Of a stretch of 64,000 nt of DNA, positions 55,021 through 63,140 are shown piece by piece. Source of the DNA: Kumtagia yinganensis (lineage in GTDB: Bacteria > Pseudomonadota > Alphaproteobacteria > Rhizobiales > Rhizobiaceae); contig NZ_JBEBMH010000017.1 of the NCBI RefSeq assembly GCF_040081985.1, positions 1 through 64,000 on the forward strand, given 5' to 3'. Numbering within the stretch: the stretch's first letter is position 1; the number at the start of each line of letters is the position of its first letter. The translations under genes were made by a program, and so were the position numbers. Below the pieces are notes generated by a model. The model was not told the DNA's origin. It did not search any database and worked only from the letters and a program-made list of their open reading frames with translations.

Positions 55021-55577
55021 TCCCGAACTTCATCGAGAGTGCGTCAGACTCCTTATTCCACGCCGAAACACACTCTGGGCGCTGGTTCGTCAAAAGCGAC
55101 GGGCAGGTGGATCAATTCGCACCATCCGTCATGCGCATTGCACCGCGACAGGCAGTTTGGGGCGAAAGGGTACGTCCGCTCCAATCGCCGGACACAACAG
55201 ATTGCTAGTGGAAACCGTTGAGCCGTAGTCTGCTATATCAAGCAGGCGAGGTCATTTCTCGGCCGGGAACTACGCTAACGAACCAGAAGACACCGGAGAG
55301 CTTGTCGATTTGGCCAGCAGCCAGACCGACCGACGCCTCTCGGGAGAGCTGCCCCATGGCGGAGCCCCAGGCGTCGATTGACGGCATGTTGCTGCGACTG
55401 GCTCCCATCCCATATCTGAGAAGATCGCAAACTCCCGGAGCCAAAATGAAAATGAGCCCTCCATCATGCGTGGTTGACTGAACCTGTGCGTCGAGTTTGA
55501 GCGCGCGCAGAAGGATTTGGGATGGCCGAACGTCATCCCGTTGATCGGTGGGCGCAACATCACGCGGCCTCCGCCAC
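55021..55577. other. No recognisable gene
   Basis: The first 200 bp appear to be ISL3 flank. The remainder holds only overlapping short frames with no family resemblance. Confidence 0.35.
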
Positions 55578-56010
55578 CTATGTCGTCTGTGGCTGGAGAT
55601 CATGCAGATAGTTGACCGCTCGCTGGGCATGGGCTGCCGCGGCAAAGATGAAACGCCTCTCGTTTTTGAGTATGTCGAGCCAGCTCGCGAGATAGCTCGC
55701 GTGATCAGGCCTCGGCTCGAGCTCGGGGACGATGCCGAGATCAGCCGCCAAGAAGCAACCACCCAGATCGGCCACGAGTTCCTCGTAGGCCCTGCAGGAA
55801 CGATCCTTGTGATATCGCGAGAGATCGCGATCAAGCCGATGCTCAGCGCCAGCCCAGTGGGTCAGCTCGTGACCGAGTATCGCATATTAACTGGGCGCGT
55901 CGCGGAAACTCTCGAACGCAGGCACTTGCACGATATCGAGAGCGGGATTGAAATAGGCTTGATGCCCGCCATGCCGGATGACCGCACGTGTGTTGGCAAT
56001 GAAGATATGC
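55578..56010 (-). pseudogene. ArdC-like antirestriction/zincin protein, C-terminal fragment
   Basis: IFIANTRAVIRHGGHQAYFN, then PALDIVQVPAFESFRDA. After a frameshift near 55900, LGHELTHWAGAEHRLDRDLS supplies the HExxH-type zinc motif (HELTH), and VADLGGCFLAADLGIVPELE and AAAAHAQRAVNYLHD follow. ArdC proteins protect incoming plasmid or ICE DNA. The N-terminal ssDNA-binding domain is missing. Confidence 0.65.
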
Positions 56011-56605
56011 GCTGCGCGTCGACTGGGCCGAGACCGAACAGCACCTTTGCACCACCCGTGGAAAAGCCTCGCCATTGCGGACCGCGTTCCTCCCAACCGG
56101 TGACGCCCTCGCCGTCCCTATGGGCGGCCCACAGGCTTCCACCCGGGCCTTCGCGCAGAAGACTGTGCGAGATGGCAGCGCGAAGAACGCTCTCCGGAAG
56201 GTGACGCTCGCCACGCAGGTAGCGCCAGGTCATCGAACCCGGCCACGGCTTGCGGCGCTTGGCCCATCGGTCGGGAACCGAAGAGGTCGGTTCGATCTCA
56301 CGCGCGGGCCGCCTCCAAACCGGCTCTGCGGGAACGAACCCGTCCAATGAGGCCACGCGAGCGAGGGCCTCGACGAAGGTTACACCCTCCAGATGCTCGA
56401 CCAGGCTGAACACGTCGCCCTTGGCATCGGACAACGGATCGAACCATCCATAACCCTAGTGAATAGCGATGATGATGTCACCGTCGCGTCGATATTTGAC
56501 CGCCCTTCTGGTGCTTTCCTTCAGATCGATGGCAAATCCCGCCCGCTCCAGCGCGGCGGCGCTTCTCACACGATCGCGCAGTTCTTCCAGTTCGTTCCAA
56601 TTCAT
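56011..56605 (-). pseudogene. DUF3991/toprim-domain protein, N-terminal part with a nonsense codon
   Basis: MNWNELEELRDRVRSAAALE at ATG 56605. TAG replaces codon 50 (56456-56458), then it reads on as WFDPLSDAKGDVFSLVEHLE, ASLDGFVPAEPVWRRPA and ISHSLLREGPGGSLWAAHRD. The toprim catalytic region is gone, because the sequence switches to ArdC at about 56010. Such proteins are common on rhizobial plasmids and ICEs. Confidence 0.6.
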
Positions 56606-56821
56606 GTTCCTTGCCGGCGCGCACGCGCATCCGCCTTTCCTTCATGTTGCCTTTTCCGCACCTTGCCGGATCGCTTCGCGAAGCCGCGAAGGGCAAAAGG
56701 AGGCAAGGGCGCGGCTGGCAAGACAAGGTCTTTCACCTCGCCGACCGCCACGCGCCGGCCTCGGCACAGCTTCCCCTGCCGCCGCTGCTCGCGAGCGCCA
56801 CCTCTGGATGTGGAAGCCGGC

Positions 56822-57004
56822 TCAATGAGCCGGCCCATACTGGAAGGGATCGAACTCGGCGATGGTTTCGACCTCGTCGTCTTCGAGTTCGTCGCTCGGC
56901 AGGACGCCGAGTTCACCACCGGACCTGAAGAGTGTGACGGGGACCATGAGGGTGCGAGCAAGGTGAAAGGCGTGGTTCTGCGCAAGGGAAAGGTCTTGGG
57001 ACAT
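56822..57004 (-). CDS. Small conserved-looking hypothetical protein
   Basis: 60 aa starting MSQDLSLAQNHAFHLARTLM, with an acidic C-terminal half (SDELEDDEVETIAEFDP). GGAG lies 6 nt before ATG 57004. It resembles small uncharacterised proteins found beside toprim genes on rhizobial mobile DNA; no function is known to me. Confidence 0.5.
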   Translation of the reverse strand: MSQDLSLAQNHAFHLARTLMVPVTLFRSGGELGVLPSDELEDDEVETIAEFDPFQYGPAH

Positions 57005-57654
57005 CCGAGGGCTCCATCTTTGGAGCGGGCCAATTCCCGCTCGATGGCTCCGTCAGTGTCTGGCCCCGGTCGCGATCACCGCGAATGCGAAGCCGAGCGG
57101 CGGCAGCTTGCTAGCCGACCCCTCGCGGGTTGATCGTGGAAGGTCCGGGGACGGACCGGGAAGCCATCACCGGAGAGCGGGATTGGATCGCATCCTTGGA
57201 GGCCGGGATGCGCTCGACATAGTCCGCGCCGGCACCAACGCTAAGGCGTCTTCGATCACACATGGACGTCCAGTGAACCGAACGTGCCGGTTTATGAGCT
57301 AGAGTCTCATGAAGAGCTTTGCCACAACGGTACGCTCACCTTAGCACATCGCAGTGAGGATCGGCCATTTGGGGTGAGGACTGGCAGGCCGTCAGGCAGG
57401 CAAGCCGCGTTCCACCTTTTGCGAACCGATATCCGTCGGGTTCACCGCCATGATGCTAGCGACCAATCAACAAGGGCTGCTGCCCTCACGTTGCCAACCG
57501 TGGATGTCGCGTTAGGTAACATTTTTCTGCCGGCGCGAGGAGCTGGAGGGCCCTACGCGCGCGACGTTGACGGGCCGACAATTATCGTACAAAACCAAAC
57601 TAAATCGGTTCAGCTGCTGCCGCAGCGGAACTTCGCCCAGCCAGTTTAGGGATC
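57005..57654. other. Intergenic region before nrtR
   Basis: No gene is supported. A 6-bp perfect hairpin (GGTCCG, GGGA, CGGACC) lies at 57142-57157 without a T-run. The last 200 bp should hold the nrtR promoter; no copy of the nadA operator is visible there. Confidence 0.45.
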
Positions 57655-58617
57655 ATGGACCATCAGGGAAAGCCGACCAGGCAACGCAGATCTGGAGGCA
57701 AGGGCAACAACGTCAAGGCGGATCTGATCGCTGTCGTCGTCGCCATGAACAACCGCGTCCCCTGCGTTCTCACCATCCAGCAGGCAAACGCGCTGCCGTC
57801 AGGTCCGTTCGAACTTGCTCACCGTTCGCTGCAGTCGGGTCTCAGAGGATGGGTCGAACAACAGACCGGCCACCCGCTCGGCTATATCGAACAGCTTTAC
57901 ACCTTCGCCGATCGTGACAGGATCGGCGCTGAGGAGCGCGTAATCTCGATCAGCTATCTCGCGCTCACGCAGGCCGACGATGTAGGCGCCGCAGCCAGGC
58001 GATCCTGGGCAAGCTGGTACGACTATTTTCCATGGGAGGATCATCGCTCCGGCGCGCCGGCGGCAGTGTTGAAATATCTGCGACCACGCCTGAGGGAATG
58101 GGCCGATAGCGCTGACGACACAGCCGTACGCCTTGACCGCCGGCGGCGCGCGGCTGTCGCCTTCGGCTTCGACGAGCGGTCATGGAACGAAGAGTTCGCG
58201 CTGCAGCGCTACGAACTCCTCTACGAGGCAGCGCTGGTAGAGGAAGCGATACGCGGCGGACATTCAGCCGCGCCCGCTCTGGTGGCGGGCAAATCCATGA
58301 TCGCCGATCACCGTCGCATCCTGGCAACGGCGATTGCGCGGCTGCGCTCCAAGATCAAATACCGGCCCGTCGTATTCGAGCTGATGCCGCCGGTCTTTAC
58401 GCTTTTGCAGCTGCAGCAAACCGTCGAAGCGCTCTCCGGCAGGCTCATCGACAAACCGAACTTTCGCCGGCTCATAGAACAACAAGAGCTGGTTGAGAAA
58501 ACCGGGGAGACGACCAGCGAAACGGGCGGTCGGCCGGCGCAGCTCTACCGCTTCCGCCACGACATTCTCGACGAAAGGCCCGTGGCCGGGACAAAATTGC
58601 CGCTTACGAGGGCTTGA
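57655..58617 (+). CDS. nrtR: NrtR, Nudix-related repressor of NAD biosynthesis
   Basis: 320 aa. The N-terminal Nudix-like domain (about residues 20-160) has a degenerate Nudix box: the RE and EE acids of RExxEE are RG and EQ (LRGWVEQQTG), so hydrolase activity is unlikely. The C-terminal winged helix (about 225-310; LMPPVFTLLQLQQTVEALSG, then GGRPAQLYRF) binds DNA. NrtR regulators sense ADP-ribose or NAD-related nucleotides. It is immediately upstream of nadABC, and its TGA overlaps the -35 hexamer of the nadA promoter. Confidence 0.85.
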   Translation: MDHQGKPTRQRRSGGKGNNVKADLIAVVVAMNNRVPCVLTIQQANALPSGPFELAHRSLQSGLRGWVEQQTGHPLGYIEQLYTFADRDRIGAEERVISISYLALTQADDVGAAARRSWASWYDYFPWEDHRSGAPAAVLKYLRPRLREWADSADDTAVRLDRRRRAAVAFGFDERSWNEEFALQRYELLYEAALVEEAIRGGHSAAPALVAGKSMIADHRRILATAIARLRSKIKYRPVVFELMPPVFTLLQLQQTVEALSGRLIDKPNFRRLIEQQELVEKTGETTSETGGRPAQLYRFRHDILDERPVAGTKLPLTRA

Positions 58618-58642
58618 CATCCCTTATAGTCACAAAGAATAT
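58614..58642 (+). promoter_or_regulatory. nadA promoter
   Basis: A perfect TTGACA (58614-58619) overlaps the nrtR stop codon; 17 bp later is GAATAT (58637-58642). The -10 lies inside the inner arm of the operator dyad, so repressor binding should block polymerase. Confidence 0.6.
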
Positions 58643-58668
58643 ATGTCTTATATTCTTGCAGACTATAA
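58624..58668. promoter_or_regulatory. Nested dyad operator for NrtR
   Basis: Outer arms TTATAGTC (58624-58631) and GACTATAA (58661-58668) and inner arms AAGAATATA (58635-58643) and TATATTCTT (58649-58657) share one centre and are all perfect, with 3-nt spacers on both sides and 5 nt in the middle. The 45-bp structure spans the promoter and ends 2 nt before the GGAGG of nadA. Confidence 0.7.
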
Positions 58669-58679
58669 CTGGAGGCTCG

Positions 58680-59654
58680 ATGAGCGCCATCCTGCCTTTA
58701 GGTGCGTCCCTGTACGACCGCGTGCGGCGCGTCATTCCGCCCTTCGAATGGCCGGTTTTTGCTGAGGATGTCGAGGCCATCCTTGACCTCAAGCGGCAGC
58801 GAAACGCCGTCGTCCTGGCGCACAATTATCAAACGCCGGAGATCTTCCACTGCGTCGCCGACATCGTTGGCGACAGTCTGGCACTCGCCCGCAAGGCAAT
58901 GACGGTCGAAGCCGATGTCATCGTTCTGGCCGGTGTGCACTTCATGGCCGAGACCGCCAAGTTGCTCAACCCGGACAAAACGGTGCTGATCCCGGATACG
59001 CAAGCCGGCTGCTCGCTCGCCGATTCCATTACCGCCGAAGATGTCCGTCTCATGCGGCAGCGCTACCCGGGCGTGCCAATTGTCACCTACGTCAACACTT
59101 CCGCCACCGTAAAGGCTGAGTCCGACATCTGCTGCACCTCGGGCAACGCCAAAGCCGTCGTCGAGTCTCTCAATGTTCCCCGAGTGATCATGCTGCCGGA
59201 TGAGTATCTGGCCCAGAACATCGCGACCCAGACCGACGTTGAGATCATCGCCTGGAAGGGGCATTGCGAGGTGCATGAGCGCTTCACCCCAGCCGACATC
59301 CGCCAGTTGCGCGAGGACCATCCCGGCGTGACGGTGCTCGCGCATCCCGAGTGCCTGCCTGATGTGGTGTCTGAGGCCGATTTTTCTGGCTCGACCGCTG
59401 CCATGTCCGAATATGTCGGAAGACAAAAACCACCTCGCGTCGTCCTGATGACTGAGTGCTCGATGAGCGACAATGTCGCGGTCGAGCATCCCGAAGTCGA
59501 GTTCATCCGGCCCTGCAATTTGTGCCCGCACATGAAGCGCATCACGCTCGCCAACATCCGCATGGCGCTCGAACAGAACCGCCATGCCGTCACCATTGAT
59601 CCCGAGATCGCCGGGCGCGCGCGGATGGCCGTCGAGCGGATGCTGGCGGTATGA
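58680..59654 (+). CDS. nadA: Quinolinate synthase NadA
   Basis: 324 aa. Condenses iminoaspartate with dihydroxyacetone phosphate to quinolinate using a [4Fe-4S] cluster. Three repeated domains; likely cluster Cys in DICCTSGNA, LAHPECLPD-to-TECSM and CNLCPHMKRI. Substrate residues AHNYQ and VHFMAETAK are present. GGAGG is 4 nt before ATG 58680, which is chosen over an upstream ATG-less extension. First gene of nadABC. Confidence 0.95.
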   Translation: MSAILPLGASLYDRVRRVIPPFEWPVFAEDVEAILDLKRQRNAVVLAHNYQTPEIFHCVADIVGDSLALARKAMTVEADVIVLAGVHFMAETAKLLNPDKTVLIPDTQAGCSLADSITAEDVRLMRQRYPGVPIVTYVNTSATVKAESDICCTSGNAKAVVESLNVPRVIMLPDEYLAQNIATQTDVEIIAWKGHCEVHERFTPADIRQLREDHPGVTVLAHPECLPDVVSEADFSGSTAAMSEYVGRQKPPRVVLMTECSMSDNVAVEHPEVEFIRPCNLCPHMKRITLANIRMALEQNRHAVTIDPEIAGRARMAVERMLAV

Positions 59655-61192
59655 GCATGGACGTCCGCGACCTCGGCGGCCGGCCGGTCATCATCGGCGG
59701 CGGCATAGCCGGGCTGATGACGGCGCTGCATCTGGCGCCCGAGCCGGTGCTTCTGCTCTCGCGATCGCCGCTTGGCGCGGACTCGTCCAGCGCGTGGGCA
59801 CAGGGCGGGCTTGCCGCCAGCCTTGGTGATGATGACGATCCGGCGTTGCACTTGGCCGACACGCTCGCCGCAGGCGACGGTCTTTGCGATGCGCAAGCGG
59901 CGGGGCCTATTGTGTACGGCGCGCCCGCAGCGATCGAATATCTGGCATGCCTGGGGGTTCGCTTCGATCGGACGCCGACAGGCGCCCTCCGTCTTGGATT
60001 GGAGGCCGCCCACAGCCGGCGGCGCATCGTTCATGCCGGGGGTGATGGCAGCGGCCGGGAGATCATGCGCGCCCTTGTCGCTGCCATGCGATCGATGCCG
60101 ACAATAGAGGTCGTCGAGGGCTTCGAGGCGCGTCGCCTGGCCATGGAGGGCGGCAGAATCGCCGGTGTTGTGGCGAGTGGCCCCACAGGTCCGGTGTTCG
60201 TCGCGACGGCACGGGTCGTTCTCGCCACGGGCGGAATCGGCGGCCTGTTCCACGACTCGACCAACCCGTTGGGCAGTTGCGGACAGGGCCTGGCGCTCGC
60301 AGCGCATGCGGGAGCCGTCCTTGCCGATATGGAATTTATCCAGTTCCACCCGACCGCGCTTGATGGATCGAACCGCCCTATGACGCTGATCAGCGAGGCG
60401 GTTCGCGGCGAAGGTGCTGTGATCGTCGACGAGACGGGTCGACGTTTCCTCGACGGCGTGCCAGGAGCGGAGCTTGCGCCGCGCGACATTGTCGCACGCG
60501 CTGTCTGGAAGCATCTCGCGGACGGCCACCGCGTCTTTCTCGACGTCCGCGAAAAGCAGGGCGCGACATTCGGTCGGCAGTTTCCAACCATCGCATCAGC
60601 CTGCGGGCGGGCGGGCATCGATCCGACGTGTGATCTCATTCCCATCCGGCCGGCGCAGCACTATCACATGGGTGGTGTCGCCGTGGATCTGGGCGGGCGC
60701 ACTTCCGTTCCGGGACTTTGGGCCTGCGGCGAAGTCGCCTCGACCGGACTGCATGGCGCCAACAGGCTCGCCAGCAATTCCCTGACCGAGGCGGTCGTGT
60801 GCGCCCGCTGGGTCGCTGAAAGCGTTGCCGGAACCCCTGCGCGGAGAACAAAGCCTGCATTTGCAGAGGATTATCCATCGCCCGATCCGCTATCTGTTCG
60901 TCCTTTCTCGTCGCGTGCACTCGGCATCGTACGGGATGGTGAAGGTTTGCAAGCAGCAGCACGTGCCTTGTTGCCGCTCGCCGAAGGCACCCACGCAGTC
61001 TCGGATCCAGCAGCTGTCGGGCTGATGATTGCGATTGCCGTGTTGCAGCGCCAGGAAAGCCGCGGTGCTCACTATCGGACGGACTTTCCCCATCAAGCAC
61101 CCGACGCCCGACGGTCCAAAATCACCCTCGACGACGCCTTGGGCGCAGCGCGAGAACTGGCCAACTCCCCAGCACTGGAAAGGGCCATGTGA
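59651..61192 (+). CDS. nadB: L-aspartate oxidase NadB
   Basis: 513 aa. FAD-dependent oxidation of L-aspartate to iminoaspartate. FAD site VIIGGGIAGLMTALHL, SSAWAQGGLAA, then FHPTAL and the active-site region GAELAPRDIVARAV, YHMGGVAVD and GLHGANRLASNSLTEAVV. Overlaps nadA by 4 nt. Confidence 0.95.
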   Translation: MSMDVRDLGGRPVIIGGGIAGLMTALHLAPEPVLLLSRSPLGADSSSAWAQGGLAASLGDDDDPALHLADTLAAGDGLCDAQAAGPIVYGAPAAIEYLACLGVRFDRTPTGALRLGLEAAHSRRRIVHAGGDGSGREIMRALVAAMRSMPTIEVVEGFEARRLAMEGGRIAGVVASGPTGPVFVATARVVLATGGIGGLFHDSTNPLGSCGQGLALAAHAGAVLADMEFIQFHPTALDGSNRPMTLISEAVRGEGAVIVDETGRRFLDGVPGAELAPRDIVARAVWKHLADGHRVFLDVREKQGATFGRQFPTIASACGRAGIDPTCDLIPIRPAQHYHMGGVAVDLGGRTSVPGLWACGEVASTGLHGANRLASNSLTEAVVCARWVAESVAGTPARRTKPAFAEDYPSPDPLSVRPFSSRALGIVRDGEGLQAAARALLPLAEGTHAVSDPAAVGLMIAIAVLQRQESRGAHYRTDFPHQAPDARRSKITLDDALGAARELANSPALERAM

Positions 61193-62046
61193 TGAACCTC
61201 AGCCCGCTTCCCGCAATCATGCTCGAGCCGCTGGTACGGGCAGCCCTTCTCGAAGACCTCGGCAGGGCCGGTGACGTAACCACGGACGCCGTTGTAACCC
61301 CCTATCACTGCGTAAAGACCGTGCTCGCGGCGCGCCAGCGCGGGATTGTCGCGGGGCTCGATCTGGCCATGCTCGCCTTCCGCCTGATCAGTCCCGACGT
61401 TGAAATCTCGCTGGAGCGGCCAGACGGCAGTAGTGTCGAGGAAGGAGAGGTCATCGCGTCGGTGGTTGGCCCGGCCCGGGCCATTCTCACTGCCGAACGC
61501 ACCGCGCTCAATTTTTTATGCCATCTAAGTGGGATTGCCACCGCAACCGCGTCGATTGTTGCAGCCGTTCGCGAACACCCAGTGAAGATCACCTGCACCC
61601 GCAAGACGACACCCGGCTTACGCGCTGTCGAAAAATACGCCGTGCGTGCTGGGGGCGGCGCGAATCACCGTTTCGGCCTCGACGACGCCATCTTGATCAA
61701 GGACAACCACATCGCCATCGCCGGGGGGATCCGTGCGGCCATCAAGCGCGCGCGAGCGAGTGCCGGTCATCTCGTCAAGATCGAAGTCGAGGTCGATACG
61801 CTGACCCAGCTAGAAGAAGCACTGACCCTAGCTCCCGACGCCGTCCTGCTCGACAACATGTCGGTCGATGTGCTTCGCCAGGCTGTGTCGATGGTCGCCG
61901 GTCGAGCAATCACCGAGGCATCCGGCCGGATCACCGCCTCAACTGCGCCAGCCATCGCCGCCGCCGGCATCGATCTTATCTCCATCGGCTGGCTGACCCA
62001 TAGCGCGCCGATCCTCGATATCGGCCTTGACTATCGAGCGCCCTGA
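61192..62046 (+). CDS. nadC: Quinolinate phosphoribosyltransferase NadC
   Basis: 284 aa. Converts quinolinate and PRPP to nicotinate mononucleotide. TCRKTTPGLRAVEKYAV and HRFGLDDAILIKDNHI hold the substrate-binding Arg, Lys and His residues; EVEVDTLTQLEEAL and LLDNMSVD are conserved. ATG 61192 overlaps the nadB stop (TGATG); GTG 61189 is an alternative. Confidence 0.95.
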   Translation: MNLSPLPAIMLEPLVRAALLEDLGRAGDVTTDAVVTPYHCVKTVLAARQRGIVAGLDLAMLAFRLISPDVEISLERPDGSSVEEGEVIASVVGPARAILTAERTALNFLCHLSGIATATASIVAAVREHPVKITCTRKTTPGLRAVEKYAVRAGGGANHRFGLDDAILIKDNHIAIAGGIRAAIKRARASAGHLVKIEVEVDTLTQLEEALTLAPDAVLLDNMSVDVLRQAVSMVAGRAITEASGRITASTAPAIAAAGIDLISIGWLTHSAPILDIGLDYRAP

Positions 62047-62051
62047 CGGCC

Positions 62052-63140
62052 ATGCGCAAATACATGGGGCAATCGGCATTCCAAACCCGCATGACTCGTA
62101 CGACCAAGACGGGCAGCGTAGAGATGGGAAACAGGATGGACATGCACGGCACCACTGCGACGACGACAATGCCACAGGCCCAAGCCCCTGACACTGGCAT
62201 GTGGACCTTGGGGAAGGCTCGAGCTGTTCACGACGCACCTTTCAACAATCTCCTTTTCCTGGCGCAAACCGTTCATCGCGAGAATTTCGATCCCAACAAG
62301 GTCCAGCTCAGCCGGCTTCTCAGCATCAAGACCGGCGGATGTCCGGAGGATTGCGGCTATTGCAGCCAGTCGGCGCATCACGAAAGCGGGTTGAAGGCGT
62401 CGAAGCTGATGGAGGTCAGGCGCGTCATCGCCGAGGCGACCAAGGCGCGTGACGCCGGCGCGACCCGCTATTGCATAGGCGCCGCCTGGCGCAATCCCAA
62501 GCCGCGCGACATGGATGCGGTCGTGGCGATGGTCGAAGGCGTCAAGGCGCTGGGCATGGAGACCTGCATGACGCTCGGCATGCTCGACCTCGGCCAGGCG
62601 CAGCGGCTGAAAGAGGCCGGCCTCGACTACTACAACCACAACATCGACACTTCCGAGCGCTACTACAAAGAGGTCATCTCGACCCGGACGTTTGCCGACC
62701 GCCTGGATACGCTGGCCAATGTCCGCGACAGCGGCATCAAGGTCTGCTGCGGCGGCATTGTCGGCATGGGCGAAGAGCCGGTGGACCGAATCGACATGCT
62801 GGTGACGCTGGCCAATCTGCCGGAACATCCGGAAAGCGTTCCGATCAACATGCTGATCCCGATCGAGGGCACTCCGCTTGCCGACGCCAAGCCGATCGAG
62901 CCGATCGAATTCGTGCGCGTGATCGCGCTGGCACGCATCATGATGCCGAAATCGCATGTCCGACTTTCGGCCGGCCGCACCGCCATGACCGACGAGATGC
63001 AGGCGCTGTGCTTCTTTGCCGGCGCCAATTCGATCTTCGTCGGCGACACGCTGCTGACGGCGGACAATCCCGGCGAAGACAAGGATAGCCTTCTGTTCCG
63101 CCGTCTCGGCATCGAGCCGATGGAACTCGAGGCGCAATGA
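62052..63140 (+). CDS. bioB: Biotin synthase BioB
   Basis: 362 aa. Radical-SAM enzyme converting dethiobiotin to biotin. The SAM cluster motif CPEDCGYCSQSAHH is followed by the second-cluster residues in ETCMTLGML, IKVCCGGIVGMGE and VRLSAGRTAM. Starts only 5 nt after nadC at ATG 62052; later in-frame ATGs (62124, 62136) would give a more usual length, since the first 45 or so residues are poorly conserved in type. Confidence 0.93.
   Translation: MRKYMGQSAFQTRMTRTTKTGSVEMGNRMDMHGTTATTTMPQAQAPDTGMWTLGKARAVHDAPFNNLLFLAQTVHRENFDPNKVQLSRLLSIKTGGCPEDCGYCSQSAHHESGLKASKLMEVRRVIAEATKARDAGATRYCIGAAWRNPKPRDMDAVVAMVEGVKALGMETCMTLGMLDLGQAQRLKEAGLDYYNHNIDTSERYYKEVISTRTFADRLDTLANVRDSGIKVCCGGIVGMGEEPVDRIDMLVTLANLPEHPESVPINMLIPIEGTPLADAKPIEPIEFVRVIALARIMMPKSHVRLSAGRTAMTDEMQALCFFAGANSIFVGDTLLTADNPGEDKDSLLFRRLGIEPMELEAQ

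Noticed and set aside
55021..55577. Several overlapping short open frames
   Set aside because: No recognisable family, no good ribosome site and mutually overlapping in different frames.
57142..57157. GGTCCG hairpin as an operator or terminator for nrtR
   Set aside because: Short, no T-run, no similarity to the nadA operator and more than 490 bp from nrtR.
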